A stretch of DNA of 6,305 bases from Alphaproteobacteria bacterium (GTDB lineage Bacteria > Pseudomonadota > Alphaproteobacteria > Sphingomonadales > Emcibacteraceae), in contig NVTJ01000166.1 in the NCBI GenBank assembly GCA_002401545.1, forward strand, positions 1 to 6,305, written 5' to 3'. The translations under genes were made by a program, and so were the position numbers. This document shows, in pieces, positions 1 to 4,410 of the stretch. The notes under the pieces were generated by a model. It was not told the origin of the DNA. It did no database searches and saw only the letters and a program-made list of their open reading frames with translations. Each line of letters starts with the position of its first letter. Position 1 is the first letter of the stretch.

Positions 1-672
1 TGTGCCGCCGCCGTGGGCTAAGACCATGTCGGTATGTTTGGCTTTTGTTTTATCGAGAGTAGCCCATATGGTTTTATAATCCTGATAGTCGGTGCCGCCA
101 GTGAAAGCTATTAATGTTCCCTCAGGAATAAATGCGCGTGTCTCGGCTCTTTGCTTTGCTTTGATATAATCCCGGCTGTCAATCATGGCGGCTGTCATGG
201 TGATGTGATTAACTTTTGAACCGGATATTGGACGCCACAAGCCGCCGGTGTTGGCTTCGAAGAGTTCGCCGCCATGATCGCGCATCAGTTCGAATGTTGC
301 CCGTTGTTCAAGCAGGGTTTGGCCTTCGGTGATCAGGTCTTCAAGCTCAACGGATTTGACTTCTGATCCGTCCTGTTCCCGCTGACTTTTTTGCTGAGCG
401 TCTTCGTTCTGGTCAAGGTCTTTCTGGATACGTTCAACCTTTCTATGGAAGCTGTTTACAAAGCTCCATAGAATGCCCTGAGTGTCATCTTCCAGTCTGC
501 TGTCTGTGAACATACCCAGTATGACATCAAAGATATCTGACAGGCCATGTCTTAGGGTATCAGCATCTGGTAAAGGTCGATAATCCAGCTCATCGGAGAA
601 GCGTCTTTTGGCATATATTGTTTGTTCAAAAAGGGTATGGGCGGTTGTGGTTTCTGTGATTATATCAAGCAT
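1..672 (-). CDS. DUF2493 (SLOG-like) protein, 3' end outside the window
   Basis: This frame is open for 224 codons from an ATG at 672 to the window edge, so the C-terminus is missing. The start is preceded by AGGAAA about 8 nt upstream. Residues 1-80 are a predicted helical region, residues 80-120 are rich in Q, E, D and K and look like a linker or short coiled coil, and residues 185-224 read LIAFTGGTDYQDYK followed by MVLAHGGG. That pattern (a beta strand, a GG-x-D turn, then a strand ending in HGGG) is the start of the DUF2493 domain, a Rossmann-like fold of the SLOG superfamily thought to bind nucleotide-like ligands. The precise function of the family is unknown. It is commonly found on alphaproteobacterial plasmids near ssb and small hypothetical genes, as here. 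The family call is good; the biological role is not known. Confidence 0.85.
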   Translation of the reverse strand, partial: MLDIITETTTAHTLFEQTIYAKRRFSDELDYRPLPDADTLRHGLSDIFDVILGMFTDSRLEDDTQGILWSFVNSFHRKVERIQKDLDQNEDAQQKSQREQDGSEVKSVELEDLITEGQTLLEQRATFELMRDHGGELFEANTGGLWRPISGSKVNHITMTAAMIDSRDYIKAKQRAETRAFIPEGTLIAFTGGTDYQDYKTIWATLDKTKAKHTDMVLAHGGGT

Positions 673-807
673 GGTATATTTCCTGTGTGATCTATATGTT
701 TTCTCTTTTCTTCTCCCCCCATGCCTTTGGCCATGGGGAGGGGGAATAAGGACTGGTTACGTCATTCAATTCGTCCGGCATCCGGCTTTTGTTTAAAAGA
801 GAAAATA

Positions 808-832
808 CAGGAATGTGACTTTCGCATTCCTG
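808..832. repeat. Perfect 8-bp hairpin inside the 721-977 element
   Basis: CAGGAATG (808-815) and CATTCCTG (825-832) are exact reverse complements around a 9-nt loop. There is no flanking T-run, so it is not a typical terminator. It is most likely an internal stem of the larger structured element. Confidence 0.6.
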
Positions 833-842
833 ACCTTAGCCA

Positions 843-926
843 AGCCGGACTTGACCTTAAAATCGCGGCGTGGTGCGGCCCGCAGCGTAGCGAGGACACG
901 GTCCTTGATTTTAGGGTTGCCGGGCT
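843..926. repeat. GC-rich hairpin region inside the 721-977 element
   Basis: Positions 843-864 (AGCCGGAC...AAAATC) pair with 907-926 (GATTTTAGGG...CGGGCT), with one two-base gap and a few mismatches. The GC-rich interior carries a compact palindrome, TGCGGCCCGCA, at 874-884. The composition is far more GC-rich than the surrounding 780-840 and 925-945 stretches, as is common in bacterial intergenic palindromic repeats. Confidence 0.5.
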
Positions 927-1085
927 AATTTAATAACGTATGAAGGGACGCTTGCCCCTCCCCATTGCCAAAGGCATCATATCAACAGGTTTATTTGCGC
1001 AGCAAATTCCGTATCCCCTTCCCTTCTTTTATTGGTTTTTTATTAAAATCAAGCCGGAATTGGCATTTGAATTTGACCCACCTGC

Positions 1086-1113
1086 AAAAAATACCGGGCA
1101 CTTGGTCCGGTAT
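1086..1113 (-). terminator. Rho-independent terminator of the 95-aa gene
   Basis: Read on the minus strand, ATACCGG (1113-1107) and CCGGTAT (1097-1091) form a perfect 7-bp stem around a 9-nt loop, followed directly by a run of T (1091-1086). It lies about 35 bp past the stop codon of the gene at 1148-1435. Confidence 0.85.
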
Positions 1114-1147
1114 CCTGGTGATAACTGTAATGGATATAGATGGAGAA

Positions 1148-1435
1148 TTAGTCGTCGTCCTCGATGACATAGAATGTGTTTTCAGCGTAGGGTTTTTCTG
1201 TAATGGTGTAACCCAGTCGGTTTACGATATGCATGCCTTCAGAAACGCAGAAGACCCCGTCACTTTCTATAAATGTCCATATGTGGTTAATGTCCTGCGC
1301 ACGGACAAACTCAAGCTCTTTGCCGTAGGTTTCAAACATCAGACCGTCTATGGAAGCGTTCTTGTCGATATGGTTCTGGATAGGTTTGAATTCTTCCACC
1401 CATTCATCAAAACTCATGGTTATAGTATCTGTCAT
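1148..1435 (-). CDS. Conserved hypothetical protein, 95 aa
   Basis: The product is a small, acidic, probably soluble protein (begins MTDTITMSFDEWVEEFKPIQ, ends IEDDD) with no signal peptide, membrane segment or catalytic motif that I recognise. I chose the start at 1435 because AGGAG lies about 8 nt upstream, and because the longer open frame up to 1645 would run through the ssb terminator and the end of ssb. The pattern with DGLMFETYGKELEFV near residues 30-44, HIWTF at about 51-55 and VNRLGY at about 71-76 resembles, from memory, uncharacterised proteins encoded beside ssb and DUF2493 genes on alphaproteobacterial mobile elements. It has terminators on both sides, so it may be partly uncoupled from its neighbours. 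Its function is unknown. That it is a real gene is well supported by the ribosome-binding site, terminator and plausible protein composition. Confidence 0.8.
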   Translation of the reverse strand: MTDTITMSFDEWVEEFKPIQNHIDKNASIDGLMFETYGKELEFVRAQDINHIWTFIESDGVFCVSEGMHIVNRLGYTITEKPYAENTFYVIEDDD

Positions 1436-1461
1436 TTGTCCGTCTCCTATATATTCTCTGG

Positions 1462-1490
1462 AAAAAAATGCCGGACCGATGTGGCCCGGC
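1462..1490 (-). terminator. Rho-independent terminator after ssb
   Basis: On the minus strand GCCGGGCC (1490-1483) pairs with GGTCCGGC (1477-1470) through 8 bp including one G-U pair, with a 5-nt loop, followed by A and seven T (1468-1462). It starts about 30 bp after the ssb stop codon and ends only about 26 bp before the start of the 95-aa gene. That leaves almost no room for a separate promoter, so some read-through is likely. Confidence 0.85.
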
Positions 1491-1520
1491 GAGTTCAGGA
1501 AATATTCGTTTTTAAAGCCC

Positions 1521-2032
1521 TCAGTAAGGGATTTGGTCGTCGTGGGCCATGCTGGTTCCGTTACCGGTTGATCCATCTGCAAAGCCGTTCGACATACCAT
1601 TGGTTTGTGAGTTATTAGCCTCATCAGACTGCGTGCCTGTATCATTGTGCTGGTCAGATATATGATCTGAACTATCTTCGCTCTTTCCGCCGCCCAGCAG
1701 TGTCAGTACGCCGTGATTGGGCTGGAGGGTTACTTCGGTGCTGTAACGGTCCTGACCGTCCTCTGTGGTCCATTTACGGGTTTGCAACTGGCCTTCGAGG
1801 TAGACCTGTGCGCCTTTCCTCAGATAATCTCTGGCGATTTTGGCAAGGCCCTGGTTGAAGATCACAACCCGGTGCCATTCGGTGCGCTGGCGTTTCTCAC
1901 CGGTTTGCTTGTCGGTCCAGTTGTCTGAGGTGGCGACGCTTAAACTTACGACAAGAGCCCGGTGTTTGTTGTCCGTACTTCCGGGTCACTGCCCAGGTTG
2001 CCGACGATGGTTACGCGATTGATAGTACCCAT
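1521..2032 (-). pseudogene. ssb: Single-stranded DNA-binding protein gene, broken by a 1-base deletion
   Basis: SSB coats single-stranded DNA in replication, repair and conjugative transfer. Translation from the ATG at 2032 gives MGTINRVTIVGNLGSDPEVR, the classic SSB N-terminus, but after TNTG the frame runs into TAA at 1948-1946, leaving 28 residues. The rest of the OB fold continues in the -1 frame (VVSLSVATSDNWTDKQTGEK, then WHRVVIFNQGLAKIARDYL, GAQVYLEGQL and RKWTTEDGQDRY). The OB fold is followed by a flexible Gly/Ser/Asn/Asp linker and the C-terminal tip DDQIPY, close to the usual partner-binding DDDIPF. Adding one G to the GGG at 1960-1958 restores a normal 170-aa protein. The protein-like remainder suggests either a very recent mutation or a sequencing error in a G-run. 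The Shine-Dalgarno AGGA (2043-2040) coincides with the edge of the upstream insertion sequence. A strong terminator follows. Confidence 0.9.
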
Positions 2033-2041
2033 GATAATTTC

Positions 2042-3085
2042 CTATGAAGTTTGTCCAGCGGTAAAATGATTTTCCGCTATTTTAAATCTGGTAAAGTCCT
2101 CGAATATCCAGCCGTTTTTCAGGGTATCGAAGATGATTTTAAGTAGTTTTCGCGCCGTGGCGATGATCGCCTTGCCGGCCCCGCGCCGGGCCTTGATCTT
2201 TTGGTAGAAACTGTTCAGATAGCCTGAATAGCGGATGGAGACCAATGTGCATTGCACCAGAGTTGTTCGCACCAGCTTGTTGCCGCGCTTGGTGATCCGG
2301 CCCCGGTGATCGGTTTCATTGGATTGGCTAACCCGGGGTACAATACCAAAATAAGCCGCCAGCTTGTCCGCCGTCTCAAAGTCAGCCACATCGCCAATGG
2401 CCGACAGCAGTACCGCCGCCGACCGGTCGCCAATGCCTTTAATGCTAGTCAGCCCCTGATAGCCCTCTACGGTTGCCACATAGGCGGCAATATGCCGGTC
2501 CAGCTCCCTGATTGAGGCGCTCAGGCTCAGCGCCTGATCCCGGACAATGGTTAGTTCCAGTTTCTCCAGATCAGAAAAGACCGCCATATCCAGCGCCAGC
2601 AAAGCCCGTTTGCTGCCCAGTTTCGCCTTCTTGATCTTGATGCCGTGGCCGTTATAAAGCCCGTGAATCTTGTTCAGAAGGCGGGTGCGTTGTTTGACCA
2701 GCAAGTCCCGCGTCTGGGTAATCGACGCCAGTTCCCGGTGGGTGGCCGACTTCAGGCGGGTTTCCGGCAACATGTCTTTCGACAGAAACAGGGCCAGCGC
2801 CCGGGCATCGTGCTTGTCGGTTTTCTTAACTGACTTGCGGATCACCTGGAACTGGCCGGGATTGACCGTGACAAAACGCCCAACGCAGGACTGAACCTCA
2901 TCCCGGAAATAAGCCGAATTGCCGGTCGCCTCAACAGCAACCTCGTCATCCGCCGACAGGCTATAACAAAATCTATCCAGATCCGCTTTGCACAGCGGGT
3001 AAGTTTCAAGAGCCTCCGTACCATCGCCGGAAAGACGACAAATGGTGAATGAGTTGGTATGAAGGTCGACACCGATATAAGACAT
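2042..3085 (-). CDS. IS110-family transposase (DEDD plus serine recombinase), 347 aa
   Basis: This enzyme recombines DNA through a circular intermediate and, in the IS110 group, is guided by an element-encoded bridge RNA. The RuvC-like N-terminal domain shows the DEDD set: D7 in MSYIGVDLHT, E52 in VAVEATGN, and D90 and D93 in KKTDKHDARA. A helical middle region (about 110-205) is followed by the C-terminal domain with a helix-hairpin-helix-like GLTSIKGIGDRSAAVLLS (211-228), and by YFGIVPRVSQSNETDHRGRI leading into TKRGNK. S255 (or S253) is the likely catalytic serine. I chose the ATG at 3085 because it gives the canonical MSYIGVDLH start with GAGGAG about 7 nt upstream. The frame stays open upstream to 3328, but that part does not look like transposase. 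All key residues are present and the length is normal, so the element may be active. Its stop codon lies 9 bp before the ssb start. Confidence 0.93.
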   Translation of the reverse strand: MSYIGVDLHTNSFTICRLSGDGTEALETYPLCKADLDRFCYSLSADDEVAVEATGNSAYFRDEVQSCVGRFVTVNPGQFQVIRKSVKKTDKHDARALALFLSKDMLPETRLKSATHRELASITQTRDLLVKQRTRLLNKIHGLYNGHGIKIKKAKLGSKRALLALDMAVFSDLEKLELTIVRDQALSLSASIRELDRHIAAYVATVEGYQGLTSIKGIGDRSAAVLLSAIGDVADFETADKLAAYFGIVPRVSQSNETDHRGRITKRGNKLVRTTLVQCTLVSIRYSGYLNSFYQKIKARRGAGKAIIATARKLLKIIFDTLKNGWIFEDFTRFKIAENHFTAGQTS

Positions 3086-3104
3086 TGCTATACTCCTCAT
3101 GGTT

Positions 3105-3283
3105 AAGAGGCGGAAACCCGTTATGGGTGTGAACGGCCAAACCAAACTCCTATACGAGATCACCGGCCATAATGACTGGGGCCGGGCCTCAAGATGGTCG
3201 TTCGGTAAAAGGTGCGAGTTAATCTCCTGTACAGGGTCAATGGCCCTAAGTTTTCGATCCAACCTGATACCTATCCGCCTCTT
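3105..3283 (-). ncRNA. Candidate bridge-RNA region of the IS110 element
   Basis: IS110-group elements encode a guide (bridge) RNA in the non-coding DNA upstream of the transposase, on the same strand. Here a perfect 10-bp inverted repeat (TCCGCCTCTT at 3274-3283 and its complement at 3105-3114) encloses about 160 nt. Inside are a perfect 6-bp stem with an 11-nt loop (3163-3168 with 3180-3185) and a 10-bp palindrome CCTGTACAGG (3226-3235). Two internal spots share AGGAG-type sequence with the inferred element ends (3147-3154 and 3222-3228), as guide loops might. Exact RNA ends and loop assignments cannot be set by eye. Confidence 0.4.
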
Positions 3284-3342
3284 CCAATTCTTATCATAAA
3301 TCGGAAGCATTAGCCGCTCACTTAACATTCATGCCATCTCCT

Positions 3343-3488
3343 TTCTCTATTTGGGATGAATATCACTCCATCAGAACTTCTCTCTTGTTCTATGGCTGGC
3401 GGATGGTCGCAAGCATTGTCCTGTGAGGGTATATTTTCTGGCTACAGCCTGGGGTTTTGGCGTTAATAACGACTTGGCAAGGATTCAG
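3343..3488. other. Gap between ardA and the insertion sequence
   Basis: No gene was seen. It contains an 11-bp palindrome CGTTAATAACG (about 3461-3471) shortly after the ardA stop and a 5-bp stem AGAAC/GTTCT (3373-3391). Neither is followed by a T-run on the minus strand, so I cannot call a terminator for ardA. The left part carries AGAAAGGA (minus strand), probably the original ribosome-binding site of ssb before the insertion. Together with the IS left end (3086-3342) it makes up about 400 bp without coding DNA. Confidence 0.5.
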
Positions 3489-3995
3489 TCATTCCCAAAA
3501 AACGTAAGTGGTTCCCATGATGTCAATCTCGGTAATATCGCCGGAAAGAAGCATGTCACGGGCAAAGGCGTCAACGTCGATATAATATTTCAAGCTTTCC
3601 GGCACTTCATCCAGAAGGCCGCTATCATTCAGGTAATCTTGGGCGTACGTTTCTGCCCGACCCTCATAAAAAGAAACCCCGTCGAGCTTATCCATAATAT
3701 CAGCCATATCCACATTCAGATACTCTGCGAGATAGATCGCGGCCACCACGTCTGTACCCTGCATATCCTCAAAGTCCTCAAACCATTGTTCAAGGTTGGC
3801 CTGATTGATGCCAAGGGCATTGAACAGTTGGTAGTTATCACCATCAATAAATTGGATTTCAAGCTCTTCAATGAGGTCACCATAGTCATTACGGTGGTTC
3901 CGGGCTTTGGCCTCGTAGTTTTCAAAATTGTGGAAGTAGAAGCCGGTTGCCGAAATGTCGTACGGCGTTGCGTGGTAATTATTGGTGGTCGTCAT
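3489..3995 (-). CDS. ardA: Antirestriction protein ArdA, 168 aa
   Basis: ArdA is a dimeric protein that mimics bent B-form DNA and blocks type I restriction-modification enzymes, protecting a mobile element as it enters a new host. The sequence shows the family pattern: ATPYDISATGFYFHNFENYE near the N-terminus, EELEIQFIDGDNYQLF (43-58), LEQWFEDFEDMQG (68-80), and the C-terminal YYIDVDAFARDMLLSGDITE leading to TTYVFWE. I count 35 Asp/Glu against 7 Lys/Arg, the strong negative charge expected of a DNA mimic. The length (168 aa) is normal for the family and no key part is missing. The start at 3995 has GGAGA about 7 nt upstream. It sits upstream of ssb and the DUF2493 gene on the same strand, now separated from them by the insertion sequence, which suggests an ancestral establishment operon. 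A hairpin in its leader may be regulatory. The gene is intact and its composition resembles that of ssb rather than the AT-rich gene to its right. Confidence 0.93.
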   Translation of the reverse strand: MTTTNNYHATPYDISATGFYFHNFENYEAKARNHRNDYGDLIEELEIQFIDGDNYQLFNALGINQANLEQWFEDFEDMQGTDVVAAIYLAEYLNVDMADIMDKLDGVSFYEGRAETYAQDYLNDSGLLDEVPESLKYYIDVDAFARDMLLSGDITEIDIMGTTYVFWE

Positions 3996-4015
3996 GATAT
4001 TTCTCCGCGATGGCC

Positions 4016-4036
4016 GGGAAGAAACTCTCTCTTCCC
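4016..4036 (-). promoter_or_regulatory. Perfect 7-bp hairpin in the ardA leader
   Basis: GGGAAGA (4016-4022) and TCTTCCC (4030-4036) are exact reverse complements around a 7-nt loop. They lie about 20 bp upstream of the ardA start, just before its ribosome-binding site. It could be an operator or an RNA hairpin affecting translation. A TTGACA lies immediately upstream (4042-4037), but no -10 follows at the right distance. Confidence 0.4.
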
Positions 4037-4100
4037 TGTCAAACCATCACAGAAAACCACTGCTCTTTTGCTCTGGTATTCCTTTGTGGGTTTTATAGAT

Positions 4101-4314
4101 TCAGCATATCTGCAGAATAACTCCTGTCGGGATAAACATACAAAGGCGGCGGGAGGGGAAGGATATAAAACCGAATGATTCATAAAACCTGCATCTCTTT
4201 TCTACAGCTTTCGCATCTCCATCACCCAAAATATCAATGATAACCAAGGCCCAACCCCCTTCTCTGATATTTCTCATCAACACCAAACAAAGCAAGATAG
4301 AGTACAGAAATCAT
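4101..4314 (-). pseudogene. Decayed GNAT-family acetyltransferase relic
   Basis: Two reading frames each keep a different GNAT hallmark. In the frame from ATG 4314, residues 4-22 read VLYLALFGVDEKYQRRGLG, which matches GNAT motif A, the acetyl-CoA-binding Q/R-x-x-G-x-G loop, before a stop at 4236-4234. In the next frame, GGWALVIIDILGDGDA then RFYESFGFISFPSRRL and MFIPTGVI (to the stop at 4101) match the C-terminal GNAT half (strand, FYE-x-x-GF, final strand). Both frames use the same GGGGGTTGGG bases (about 4259-4250), as if a deletion between two similar G-rich stretches had removed the intervening helix. The N-terminal half is absent; upstream frames show nothing GNAT-like and stops interrupt them. 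Such GNATs include TacT-like toxins and resistance enzymes, but which type this was cannot be told. It is non-functional as it stands. Confidence 0.6.
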
Positions 4315-4322
4315 TCAGAGAA

Positions 4323-4337
4323 AGTTAACAGTTAACT
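4323..4337. repeat. 15-bp operator-like palindrome
   Basis: AGTTAACAGTTAACT has two perfect 7-bp arms around one central base and also contains GTTAAC twice as a direct repeat. It lies just upstream of the GNAT relic, close to where composition changes. It could be a repressor-binding site or part of an insertion junction; nothing in the window identifies a cognate regulator. Confidence 0.45.
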
Positions 4338-4362
4338 GTGGGGCAAAACCGAAGGTAGAGTT

Positions 4363-4378
4363 TTGTTGATTTGTTGAT
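4363..4378. repeat. Tandem 8-bp repeat
   Basis: TTGTTGAT occurs twice in direct succession (4363-4370 and 4371-4378), about 33 bp downstream of the ATPase-nuclease stop codon. It may be incidental in this AT-rich stretch or mark the edge of the acquired gene. Confidence 0.4.
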
Positions 4379-4410
4379 TAATTTACTCCGGCACTAGTTG
4401 TCAATTACCA

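Larger units (their letters stand above)
721..977. repeat. 257-bp structured element bounded by ~60-bp imperfect inverted repeats
   Basis: The arm 721-780 and the reverse complement of 918-977 align without gaps at 45 of 60 positions. The outermost 23 bases (721-743 against 955-977) match at 22 of 23. Pairing stops exactly at 721 and 977. Inside lie a perfect 8-bp hairpin (808-832) and a GC-rich hairpin region (843-926), so either strand could fold extensively. No coding frame is credible and no target-site duplication is evident (left flank ends TTCTCCCCCC, right flank begins CATATCAACA). It could be a MITE-like non-autonomous element, an intergenic repeat family, or a structured leader or ncRNA upstream of the DUF2493 gene. 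I do not recognise it by name. Confidence 0.6.
673..1147. other. Non-coding gap between the 95-aa gene and the DUF2493 gene
   Basis: No convincing gene was found in this 475-bp stretch on either strand. It holds the leader and ribosome-binding site of the DUF2493 gene (673-720), a 257-bp inverted-repeat element (721-977), about 110 bp in which I see nothing recognisable (978-1085), and the terminator of the 95-aa gene (1086-1113). No promoter with both hexamers was recognisable. Confidence 0.7.
2040..3342 (-). mobile_element. IS110-family insertion sequence (boundaries inferred)
   Basis: One transposase gene (2042-3085) is preceded by about 250 bp of non-coding DNA and followed by almost none, which fits the IS110 group: long left end, short right end, no terminal inverted repeats. 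I infer the borders from a shared AGGA (minus strand) at 2043-2040 and 3342-3339. Joining the outside sequences at this tetranucleotide gives a continuous leader with a good Shine-Dalgarno for ssb. The inferred length, about 1.3 kb, is normal for the family. The exact ends are uncertain by several bases; the presence of the element is not in doubt. Confidence 0.75.
3996..4410. other. Gap between the ATPase-nuclease gene and ardA
   Basis: No intact gene was seen in this 415-bp stretch. From left to right it holds the ardA ribosome-binding site, a leader hairpin (4016-4036), a -10-like TATAAA on the minus strand (4097-4092) without a convincing -35, a GNAT acetyltransferase relic (4101-4314), a 15-bp palindrome (4323-4337) and an 8-bp tandem repeat (4363-4378). 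Composition changes to AT-rich toward the right end. Confidence 0.6.

Noticed and set aside
717..738. CCCCATG/CATGGGG hairpin as a terminator
   Set aside because: The 7-bp stem is real, but neither strand has a following T-run; it is better seen as part of the edge of the 721-977 element.
965..1618. 217-codon plus-strand open frame
   Set aside because: It lies antisense to the 95-aa gene and the end of ssb, crosses two minus-strand terminators, and its translation shows no family signature.
1436..1645. 70-residue N-terminal extension of the 95-aa protein
   Set aside because: It would overlap the end of ssb and include the ssb terminator; the ATG at 1435 has a good AGGAG.
1940..1965. Programmed ribosomal frameshift in ssb
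   Set aside because: The sequence CCGGGCTCTTG is not a known slippery heptamer and no strong downstream structure was evident; mutation or sequencing error is simpler.
3086..3328. N-terminal extension of the transposase to an ATG at 3328
   Set aside because: It has an AAAGGAG upstream, but the extra 81 residues do not resemble transposase and fall in the non-coding left end of the element. The purine-rich site is better explained as the old ssb leader.
4037..4042. TTGACA as the -35 of an ardA promoter
   Set aside because: No -10-like hexamer occurs 16-18 bp downstream; that position is occupied by the GC-rich hairpin arm.
3423..4178. 251-codon plus-strand open frame
   Set aside because: It is the antisense shadow of ardA; the minus strand gives a complete, recognisable ArdA with a ribosome-binding site.
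3992..4183. 63-codon minus-strand frame ending in an ATGA overlap with the ardA start
   Set aside because: The overlap looks like translational coupling, but the frame is an alternative frame of the GNAT relic, has a poor ribosome-binding site, and its translation has no protein-like pattern.
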